In this document: positions 54,284-64,000 of the stretch, one piece after another | Layout: every line of letters starts with the position of its first letter | How positions within the stretch are numbered: the first letter of the stretch is position 1 | Assembly: GCA_018398805.1 (NCBI GenBank) | Contig: JAGFBZ010002322.1 | Span: 1 to 64,000, forward strand | Direction: 5' to 3' | DNA length: 64,000 nucleotides | Source of the DNA: Hirundichthys speculiger | Lineage: Eukaryota > Chordata > Actinopteri > Beloniformes > Exocoetidae | Program-made: the position numbers and the translations under genes | Notes under the pieces: model-generated | Told to the model about the DNA's origin: nothing | The model's database searches: none | The model's input: the letters and a program-made list of their open reading frames with translations, nothing else

Positions 54284-57200
54284 ATGATGGAAAAAGCTGC
54301 ACTGCTGCTGATCTGTTGCCTGGTCGTGTCTTTATCAGGTTCTCCTCTCTACCCGTCCATTAGGTAAGTCCTGACAAATTCACTACATTTCTTCATTTCT
54401 TGTTTATGTCTTTCTCGGTCTTGACAGATTTTTTAGGAGTGCTTTTGAAAGTAATGGAAATCATTTGTAACTAAAGCTGTTTTTTATGGAAACAACACTG
54501 AACAATCTATCTCACTAATACTTTCAGATTTTTTAACTCTATATGCAATCCATCATGATTGTATTGTAAGATATCATGATTAGTATCTTTACAGAAGAAG
54601 ATGAATTGTTATTTGTAAATTCAATTCAATAATACTTTATTAATCCCCAAAAAAGGAAATATATATTGCTACTGTTAAAAGTCAGTGAGCATGATAAAAA
54701 CACGATAAAGAGTTACCTGGTATTGCACGTGTAATAAAATACACAAAACTAATTAAGCTTGAGGATTACAATATTTGAAATCCACTCTGTGTATATTGTA
54801 TCTCATATTATCAATATTATCACTATTATCATATTATATTATACAATTACAATCATATTATCATATTATATGCATACTGAGTATCTATACTATACTATAT
54901 CACATTATATATACACTTACATTACCTATACTTATATTATCATTATTATTATATTACACACTGTGACCTACTGTACACTTACTGCATATGCTTGAAATTT
55001 TTTCATTGTATATTATGTTGGAATTCTCTACCGTGTAGACTGTATTTTTATCTTATTTTTTTTTACCGGTATTCCGTAGGCGAGTCATAAGCGGTTCTTT
55101 CTCCCCGCAAGCATTTCATTGCATCCTTGACCCTGTGTTAACTATGCATATGACAAATAAAGGTCTTTAACATGGCCATAACAAAACAATTTTAATAATA
55201 TTATGTCCAGAACACTGTACTGTCCTATAATAATATTTTATTTTACTGAATATTCAGTGAGATAATGTTTCCCAGGTTTGGTCAAAGGGACGTATCCATG
55301 GAGATGACAGCCTCTATGAAGAATCCAGCCGAGCAGCTGGAACCCAGAGGTTCTCCCTGGAACGGAGCAGAACCGCGGTGCGTTCCTTATTATGGATTTA
55401 GTGGTTGATGCAAAATGTAGCCTCAAGGGTCTGTTTATCCAAATTAATGAAAGACAGAAAGAAAGAAGGAATTCCTGAAAAGAGGTGTGAGGGAGTTTCA
55501 TTGTGGTGCTCAGATCAGATTTTATTAATATTCAATGCACCATATTGCTTTTGTACAAAAGGGTCTCAGAGTAAATTGTAACCTTGACATCGGTATTGAA
55601 TTATAGATTAACTTGTATGCATTTCAAAAGAACATTCAGTGCGTTTACATGGGAAGTTTAATTCCTCTTTAATTCAGAATTAAAGTTAAAGCCGAATAAA
55701 AGTTACCATGTAAACACTTAATTCCATATGAAAATGTCAATTCCGAATTAAACTTAATTCCGAAGTAAGTGGCTGGTTTATTCCCATTTTAATTCCACAT
55801 TAAATAATTCCGCGATCATGTAAACACTCATTCCTGTTTAAATGAATTCCGATGTTTCTGCGCATGCTAGTTCTCTTGCCCGTCTGTCGCGATGACGCTA
55901 ATATTCCGCGCTGGGCTTGTTTTCAGAACAAAGTTTCAAGATGGCGGCACGCAGTAAACGGTGTTCAAGAGCTGAGATGATTTATTTAATAAATAGCTTG
56001 GAGGAACTGGAAACAATTAAAAGAACAGATGGCAGGAAACATAAAAATTGTGAGCTTTTCAAAGCGGCCAGGTTAAATGAAGGAGGTTTCACAGATAGAG
56101 ACGCCACCCAGGTCAAAAATAAGTGGAATGTTGTTGCTAACCGAGTTAGCTAAGTTTGTTTTCTTCCGGTAGATGTAAAGACGTCCGTCCCCCCCCCATC
56201 CAATCAGAACCCTTCCCAACCCCCAGACCTAAAGCGCAGTTGGATAAAGCCGAACAAACGTGTTTTCCATGTAAACCTTAATTCAGAATTACTATTTCCA
56301 TGTAAACTCGAATGAAAATAGTTTAATTCGGAATTATTTAATTCCTAATTATTAATTCCAAATTAAAAAACATCATGTAACCACAGCCATTGAAATATGC
56401 TACTATATGTCAAAGAGAAATACCATCAAAAAAAGAACAAATAAAAGGAGAGTTATCAGTTAGGTGCAATTGTTATTAGTAAGTTAGATATTAACTGAAA
56501 GCTAACCTCTTTAGTGAGACACTTAATCAACATACTGCAGCAAGTGTGGTCAAACGGGCTACCGGAGTACTGCAAAAATGGTATTCTCTAGGTGCCAGCA
56601 CCAGTCTAAATCAGTTGTTTTGTCTTTTAAAAGCGATGCAAAACTCCAACTTATTTGGAAGGCACTGATTTGTGTAAGGGTAAAGACAAAACAGTTCCTT
56701 CAATTCAGCAAGTATAAGATCATCACTGATGGTGATCGTGTCTACTTTTGTCTAGAACTCTGTCATATTCCAGGGAACCCCTGTTGCAGATACATTTTAA
56801 CACCTCTCCTCATTGTTGCTTCATTGCAGTGCAAGTTACTTTGCGGAGTTATTCAAGAGTGTTTCTTTGCATTCACCAAAACCGACGTAAACCGTCTACT
56901 TTTCTGATTTCAGTTCGGAGCGCCATGCTGACGCCATCTTCACAAACAGTTACAGGAAAGTCTTGGGCCAAATCTCTGCCAGAAAATTTCTTCAGACAAT
57001 CATGGGCAAACGACTTGGGTAGGTAGCGCAGAAGAGATCGCGATGCTTCTGTGTGTGAAAATGGTGATTAAAAAGTGATTGTTGGCGTTTTTTTCTCCAC
57101 AGAGATGAAAGTGAGAGCTACGTGAAACGTCAGGCAGATATCTTTGAGGGGATCTTTAAAGAAGAAGCTCTTACATCCATCCAGAGGGATCAGCGATACA

Positions 57201-57363
57201 GAGAGGTGCACGGAAATGTCATGAAGTCCATGTAAGCAAAACATTATTATAGATCTTACTAGCTAGCTCACCATTGGAATGATGCATTAAAAGCTAACTC
57301 CTCCAAAACTGCAGAGGTCTTTCACTAACTTGAGTTTTTCCTCTTCACAGGCAGCTGAGTTGA
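54284..57363 (+). CDS. ghrh: Growth-hormone-releasing hormone precursor (5 coding exons, 142 aa)
   Basis: Hypothalamic neuropeptide precursor of the secretin/glucagon family; the peptide acts on GHRHR of pituitary somatotropes. Coding exons: 54284-54363, 55276-55377, 56914-57018, 57103-57231, 57351-57363 (429 nt, all GT-AG, phase-consistent). Signal peptide MMEKAALLLICCLVVSLSG. Residues 61-64 (RSER) form a furin-type R-x-x-R site just before His65. The peptide begins HADAIFTNSYRKVLGQISAR and ends LQTIM at Met91; Gly92-Lys93-Arg94 follow, predicting a 27-residue C-terminally amidated hormone, as known in fish. The first residues HADAIFTNSYRK agree with vertebrate GHRH and differ from PACAP (HSDGIF) and PRP. 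A short C-terminal peptide ends in SMQLS. The tandem ATG at 54284 and 54287 leaves one codon of start ambiguity. A Harbinger-like element sits in intron 2. Confidence 0.97.
54603..54665 (-). mobile_element. Retroelement 3' end scrap in GHRH intron 1
   Basis: The stretch attcaattcaataatacttt and attaatccccaaaaaagg is the reverse of a non-LTR 3' tail related to 12776-13057. AT-rich simple sequence follows to about 55000. Confidence 0.5.
55637..56388 (+). mobile_element. PIF/Harbinger-like element, copy 4, GHRH intron 2
   Basis: Ends cagtgcgtttacatg / catgtaaccacagcc with the triplet att on both sides (55634-55636, 56389-56391). Intact Myb-like frame at 55941-56153. Sense orientation to GHRH. 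Confidence 0.85.
55941..56153 (+). CDS. Myb/SANT-like peptide of Harbinger-like copy 4
   Basis: 70 aa, starting [20 protein letters not shown]. Differs from copies 1 and 2 at only two residues (T13M, I25T). No stop or frameshift. Confidence 0.5.
   Translation: MAARSKRCSRAEMIYLINSLEELETIKRTDGRKHKNCELFKAARLNEGGFTDRDATQVKNKWNVVANRVS
56578..56907 (+). other. 109-codon open frame in GHRH intron 2, unrecognised
   Basis: An open frame (MVFSRCQHQSKSVVLSFKSD...) lies between the Harbinger-like element and GHRH exon 3 and stops just before the exon 3 acceptor. No family was recognised. It has several cysteines but no clear zinc-finger spacing. It may be a decayed transposon piece or chance. Confidence 0.15.
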
Positions 57364-57515
57364 AGACAAACAGAAGACTTATCGGCTTCATTGTAATGTT
57401 CGTAACCATCACAGCTTGTTCACAGTGCTTTTATTTCCTCAAACATGTTTTTTCAAAATTACAATAATAACCTTGTTTTTTCCCAAGAATTCAATTTTCA
57501 TTATTATTATTATTA

Positions 57516-59240
57516 GGGCTCGAGCACTGAGGGTCCGAGGAGGACCCTATTGTATTTCAAATGTTTTTTATCATTATTATTACTATTATTATTATCTGAA
57601 ATGAATCGCCTTTTTGGGGGCCTTAACATCTCGAAAACTCACGAGATTTTGCACACACATTCATTGTCTGCGAAATGTACGTATTTTATGGGTGCTGCGC
57701 ATGAGCACACAAAAGTGGCTCAATAGCGCCACCTTGTTGTTTTAAAACGACGAGCCCCTCGATATGCCTCCACCTACAGACATGAACTTTGTGTGACTGA
57801 TGTATCATCCTCAGACCTACAAAAAAGTCTCATGGACCCATGCTCTAACTCCCACAGGAAGTCTGCTATTTTTAATAGAACATGCAGTTTTTCCAATATT
57901 TCGATCATTTCCAGTTCTCGTACTTTAACGAACTCCTCCCAGAGATTTGGTTGGATTGACTCCAACTTTTTTTGTTCTAATCTAGACACATGGGCGATGA
58001 AAGTTTGCGAAGCATATAACTTTTTACCAGAGGGCATGGCTGCAGTGACGCGGCGAAGTTTGATGTCATTTCAAAGACTCGCCATGAAAGAGAAATGGAC
58101 TGTAACTCGGCCATAAAGTGTTTAATCTGGTCCAAAACGGATCAGTATGATCGTAGTCCGATCCTTAACACATAGCAGCTATCAGATTGAGGAACTGTTG
58201 TAGCGCCACCTATTGGCAACAGGAAATGTCAAGTTTTGCATTAGGCATCCCTGCTCCGAGTGTGATGAGCCGACAGACCTCAAACCAGTTCAAATCAGTA
58301 GTAAAGACTTTGAAGATGACTGACAGTAAAAACTGTAACTTTTTATCAAAGGGCGTGGCTGTGAGAGTACGGCAAAGTTCGATGTCTCGCCACGAATGGA
58401 AAAGTAGTTATAACTTGCACCTGCATTGTCCAATCTGCCCCGAAATCTATATGTCTGATGATTCTTCCACCCTGAAGAAGTGTATATGACAATCTTGGAT
58501 GAACTCCATAGCGCCACCATCTGGTCATAGGAATATGATTTTGGTCTTATTATGTCCATTATCTACCTCCCTCTTCATCGTATCACCCTGAGAAGCGGTC
58601 GGACTCAACTCAGAAGGGTCCTCGTGCATGATGTACAATTTCATGTATGCACATCCAACGGTGCTAGTGCTGTTCATCATAAAACAGGAAGTGCTCTTCT
58701 CCAAAAGGTTGTGGAGGAATTCCACCTGGAACTTATGGAAGTTCTCACATAACAATGCAGGCTGAATTGTATTAAAAGCACTTGAGAAATCAAAGAACAT
58801 GACCTTTAAAGTGCTGCCTGATTGGTCCAGATGAGAGTCATCTATGGAACAGAGGGTAAACCGAGTCCCAAATCAGTTGTGACAATGGTTCCTACTGGAG
58901 CAAAAACCACAGTTCACCATGAGCTTCACCACAGAGGGACTGGCCAGTGCCCTGCATTATTATCTAGCTGTTCAGATCATTTAGCATAGCGCCAGTCATA
59001 TGTGGAATTGTTGCCCGACCCGGCTGCAGGCATTGAGATAACTTACAGTGAAAACCAAGACTTTCTATCAAAGGGCATTATCGTGAGTACAGCAAAGTTC
59101 GATGTCTTTCCAAGAATGGAAATGTTCTAAATTGTGCATCTTATCCAATCTTCCCTAAAATTCATACATTTGCTTCCACTCTTATCAAGCGTATATGACA
59201 ATCTTAGATGAACTCCACCGTTCTTCAATCTGCATTATTC
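57516..59240. repeat. Long teleost repeat headed by 'gggctcgagcactgag', with LINE RT insert
   Basis: Follows GHRH. Typical words: gaaaactcacgagattttgc, tagcgccacc at 57725, 58200 and 58510. On -, 58525-58800 encodes VMFFDFSSAFNTIQPALL-like text (MFFDFSSAFNTIQPALLCEN), a CR1-type reverse-transcriptase motif, so a LINE piece is embedded. Element class of the host repeat not determined. Confidence 0.55.
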
Positions 59241-60591
59241 ACCCTGAAACAGGAAGTTGGTGGTTCCGCCACACAAAAAGTGAAAAATGTATTATCACAC
59301 AGGGAGGGGATGACATTTTTAAAATATATTCTGCAGGTAACTGGTATCAAATGTAAGGATCTCATAACAGTAGTAATGTACTCGTGACCTCCACAAAAAG
59401 TGATTTTTGAAATGTATGATTTTTATTTACTCTCTTTTTATTAATACACTTGAATGTATCTTATTTTGAGAGAAGAAATTGTGCTACAGGAAATATGATA
59501 ATCATTTATGTCAAAGCTCATTTTTCAGATGAGGGTGGTGTACTTGCACCGACCAGTAGGGGGCAGTGAGTCTCCGTATCCCTGATGTGGACTTTTTCAT
59601 AACTGCAGACAGAACTTGGAAGCATCATCACGCTGTTGCCCTGCCTTATCTTTGTTCTCCTGTTTTTCAGGATATTTATCTGTTAACATGTCCTGCGGAA
59701 CTCGTTACATACTCAGTTTTCCTGGATCTTGAACTCTGGAAATAGTGTTCATCATAATAGTTATACATGAAATTATCTTTCATTGGTGGATTTTACAGTG
59801 ATTTAAATTTTAATCAGTCACCCATCATGCACCAGTTTGGAGCCTGAACGCCACCAGACTGTTTGTAGGATATATGAGTTGATCAGGAACACCTCGCCAC
59901 ATTACTCAGGCGCATTTAAGCATCCCTTATTATTTGCAAGTTTATCGAATGGAAATTCTTCCTCTTAACCTTTGAAAATTCGTGTTCAGAACCTTTCTCA
60001 TTCTGCCATTGTCATAGTTTTTTGGTTGCATCATTTTACGCACAAATGTTTACTATCTGAATTGAGAAATTGTTACCATAAGGCTCATGAGTCTACATTA
60101 GATTATTTAATGACTAGAAAAGTAGCGATGTCTTTTATATGGCGTCTTTTTGTATATACTGCGAATCACAATTTAAAATCTAAGAACCAAAAGCTTGAAT
60201 CAGACAAGGAAATGCTGAACTGACGGCAGACTTTTGCATATGGTGGAATACAAATACTTAAGGAAACCATTGTTTGTTGTTTGGGACTTCACTGCATTAA
60301 GTTTACACGACAGGCAAAGCCCCAGAAAAGTGCGTACGCCAGATAGTGTCCCTGAACATCTCACGTTCACTTCACTTTTTCTATATCCGAACGTGAAAAG
60401 TGACGTATGGAACTTTTTCTGTACAAGGCCCCAAAATCTCAGACTCTTTTGTATTTGTGTTATACATTTGAGGTGGGGAAAAAAAAGCTTTTTTGTTAGT
60501 GTTGATGTGATAGCTTAGAACTTTTTTTTTTTGTTTGTTTACATGCCTCTGGATTCAAGGTGGGGAGCAAATTTTATCCTTTCCATTTTAT
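59241..60591. other. No gene recognised between GHRH repeats and hAT copy
   Basis: A frame at 59972-60223 (83 codons) has no recognised family. The rest is AT-rich unique-looking sequence. Confidence 0.35.
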
Positions 60592-60840
60592 TAGGGATGT
60601 CTGATAATATCGGCCCGATATTGGCATAAAAATGTAATATCGGTAAATATCGGTATCAGGGTTTTTTTTTGTTTTGTTTTGCACAATGTGTTAATTCCAC
60701 GACAGGAGATATGTGATGTTACCTCAAATTAGTTTTGAGGAAAAATAGCCCGCATATATCGGTATCGGTATCGGAAATTGAGAGTTGGACAATATCGGCA
60801 TATCGGATATCGGCAAAAAAGCCAATATCGGACATCCCTA
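60592..60840. mobile_element. Internally deleted hAT 'atgtccgata' copy (249 bp)
   Basis: Same ends as 23174-24043 (tagggatgtctgata / tatcggacatcccta); flanks cattttat and catttttt agree at 7 of 8. Confidence 0.85.
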
Positions 60841-61236
60841 CATTTTTTTGGAGAATTAAATAATTTCTGTGTTGTCTTTATTCACCGAATGGTGTGGGAA
60901 GGCGGTGGACACAGGAGGGAGGTGGCGATGCTGCTTTCAGCTTTAACTTTAGTATAGGGATTGTACATTTATCCTTAGTTCACCCTTTCAGGAAATTACC
61001 CACCAAAGATTTTCTCAAATCTGCACACAGATTGCACGAGAGAAGATCGCTGTCATTTATTTTAATTTGCAGAATATGTTTAAGTGGCCAGTCTCTCTCT
61101 CAAAAAATTAAAAAAAAAACTTTCCCTTTCTGCTTCAATCAGCCAGTCAATGACAGTGACTGCATATAATTTTCCTTTGGGTATTAAAAAAATATTGCTG
61201 AAGTAACCCAAAAGACAAGCAAACAGAAGACTAATC

Positions 61237-61242
61237 TTTATT
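61237..61242 (-). terminator. rpn2: Candidate poly(A) signal of RPN2
   Basis: TTTATT on + gives AATAAA on -, about 1.03 kb past the RPN2 stop. The 3' UTR between carries two long G runs on + (C runs in the mRNA) at 62089-62107 and 62252-62268. Confidence 0.4.
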
Positions 61243-62270
61243 TCAGCTACTTCATTACAAAAACATGACAATTGCAAACAACCATGTTTAATTATTAATC
61301 TTTCTTCAGGGAAATAATCTGTATCAAATAAGAGACAACCAAAGGCAAACACACTGGCATAGTTTCAATGCTACTGCCAGCAGTTTAAAATCAGATGATA
61401 AATGAGCTTCTTCTAAGGTTCCATGAGTGCTGAGCAACAACAAAGGTACAAAAGGAAGGTACAAAAAAAAAAAAATGTAATCAAGAAACCACTAGTAAAA
61501 ACCGATGCTCACTTAGAAAAGGATTGCTGTAATGGACAAATAAAATCACACAGGAAAATGGATTACAATGATCAGTAGCTTTACAGTCCTCTGCGGGAGA
61601 ATCTGTTGGCCAGTCTCTCCAAGATGCTGTCATGTCTCCATTTGGCAACACGGACAAACTGCATGTTTTAACCACCAAATGGATTGAGAATCCGTGCCTT
61701 ACCTTTTTTTTTTTTTTTAATAATTGGAAACAAAATGAACTTCGTCTGTGTCTTCTATTAACTTTCTTGCTAGCATTTTTTCTCCATTCTGTTAGGAAAA
61801 AAGGACAAAACATTAGTCATTACATCCATTACTTGAATGCTAACTATTCCCAGATTTAATGCACTCATAACTATGTGAGACAGATCATGCATTTAGATGC
61901 ACACATTTGCAGTTATAAAAGTTCTAAGATGTGGACAATGCAAAAATTTGGCTCTTCAGCACAAAACATGTCTCAAATGTTATGATCCAACCAGAACCAC
62001 GAGTGGCAAGGCACAACAGAATGACTACTAAGTGCTTGTATGGCTGTGGTTGTGATCAACATGGTGGGATGAGTGAACAGGCAAACCAAGGGGGGAGGGG
62101 GGGGGGGCAGCAAATACATTTAAACACTCAATGAGTGCACACCAAAGAGCATGTAAGCTGCCAGACATTATGGAGATGCGGTGTGTAGATGCAATCTGAG
62201 GGGATGCCCTTACTTCAGCCTGGAAGTAGAACCGATTCATTTGTAACAAAAGGGGGGGGGGGGGGGGGCT

Positions 62271-63020
<750 letters not shown>

Positions 63021-63107
63021 CTAAAATCCACACATCTCAAAGCTGAAACCATGAAAATTCATTTCCCTTACAAAACAATGAAATAACATCAAATAAAAAA
63101 TTATAAT

Positions 63108-63385
63108 ACAACCCCAATCCAAAAAAAGTTGCAAAAAATGTAAGTAAAAACAGAATGCAATGATTTACAAATCTAAATGTGCATATTTTATTACATCATT
63201 TTGACTTTGATGCCAGCAACACATTTTAATAATGTTTGAGTGGGAGCAACAAAAGGCTGGAAAAATATTTGGTACAAACCAAATATACACGGGACGAGCA
63301 TTTGACTACAGGAAGATTAGGTATAAAGAGCCACTTCAGAGCGACAGAGGTTCACCAATCTGCAACAAACTGTGTCCAAATGTAT
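63108..63385. mobile_element. Teleost Tc1/mariner-type repeat, RPN2 intron
   Basis: After a TA, caaccccaatccaaaaaaag and atgcaatgatttacaaatct, later gagtgggagcaacaaaaggc and cagaggttcaccaatctgc. Confidence 0.6.
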
Positions 63386-63390
63386 CTAAC

Positions 63391-64000
63391 TAGCGGTGCA
63401 CGATAACTATCGGGCCGATAACAGGAAATTATGACGTCATCCCGATAGGTCCGATATCACGACGAATAGCCCCGATAACATTTATATTTTTGTCAACACA
63501 GCAGTGTCTCGCTCCCTCTGAGCCTTGAATGACCGGCAGTGAATGTTATGTTCAAGTGACGTCGGCATAATCAGAAAAACGATGACTCAATCAGGAAAAT
63601 CAAGAATACCCCCTCATGCCAGAAAACAACTCGTTAACTCGGTCATAATTTTAGTAGTTGCTGACTTGAATTGATATTCACAGTATTTTCCCTCATGTTA
63701 CACATAAAAAAGAAAAAAGTAGAAAAGGCTGAAAGAACGACTAGCAAATGAGGAAACGTCAGAATTTACGTAAGACCTTGAATGCAGCCTGCAGCACAGC
63801 GCTGATCACAACAAACATGGCGGCGCGGAACTGCGTTTAAGTTTCAGAAGAAGATAGTTTGGTGGTTATTTGTGACGAATCCTCCGAGTGAATTCTACGA
63901 GGAGGGAAGCACAAGCTTTAATACGTAAAACCTGATCAGCCACCTACAACAATCGCTTCCATGTAGTTTTGAAATCACGCTAACGTGAGCTAACGGAAGC
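63391..64000. mobile_element. hAT 'tgcacgataa' family, second copy, cut by window edge
   Basis: Starts tagcggtgcacgataact and follows 42831-43440 closely, including the BED-like segment (atggcggcgcgg near 63818). Runs off the right edge. Confidence 0.85.

Overview
The window looks like a teleost (probably percomorph) nuclear chromosome. The evidence is spliced vertebrate genes with GT-AG introns, a fish-type growth-hormone-releasing hormone, and a dense load of typical fish transposons (hAT, Tc1/mariner, PIF/Harbinger, L2/CR1/RTE-like LINEs, LTR elements). Family names of repeats come from recognised termini, target-site duplications (TSDs) and protein fragments, not from a database search.

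Four protein-coding genes are supported by exon-by-exon reading with consistent splice phases. (1) A BPI/LBP-family gene on + (non-coding exon 1 ending at 15886; 15 coding exons 17779-28010; 482 aa). (2) CDK5RAP1 on - (13 coding exons 46668-29375; 573 aa), a mitochondrial tRNA methylthiotransferase. (3) GHRH on + (5 coding exons 54284-57363; 142 aa), with a 27-residue peptide followed by a Gly-Lys-Arg amidation/cleavage site. (4) The last two coding exons of RPN2 on - (62989-62271); the rest lies beyond the right edge. BPI and CDK5RAP1 converge tail to tail, CDK5RAP1 and GHRH diverge head to head, and GHRH and RPN2 converge. In human, CDK5RAP1 lies beside the BPI-fold cluster and GHRH beside RPN2, all on 20q11, so this looks like a compact ancestral linkage.

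Layout: 1-15.7 kb holds no gene I can support. It has nested hAT elements, a solo LTR, an 18-bp minisatellite of about 1.35 kb with a perfect hairpin at its edge, a Tc1-like element and LINE 3' ends. 15.7-28.3 kb is the BPI gene with a solo LTR, hAT and Harbinger insertions and two LINEs in its introns. 28.6-29.36 kb is a 40/52-bp minisatellite with a CACGTG E-box in nearly every unit, ending just after the CDK5RAP1 stop codon. 29.4-46.7 kb is CDK5RAP1 with many intronic insertions. 46.7-54.3 kb is intergenic, with Tc1 and LINE remnants, a hAT copy carrying a BED-finger remnant, and an 11-bp minisatellite just upstream of GHRH. 54.3-57.4 kb is GHRH; 57.5-61.2 kb is repeats; 61.2-64 kb is the RPN2 3' end.

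The genes do not form an operon or pathway. They share conserved linkage only: innate lipid/LPS binding, mitochondrial tRNA modification, a hypothalamic hormone and the ER oligosaccharyltransferase. I did not find a convincing new biological system. The most interesting unexplained structures are the Harbinger-type elements that keep an intact Myb-like reading frame, the E-box minisatellite, two perfect short hairpins and a foldback element.
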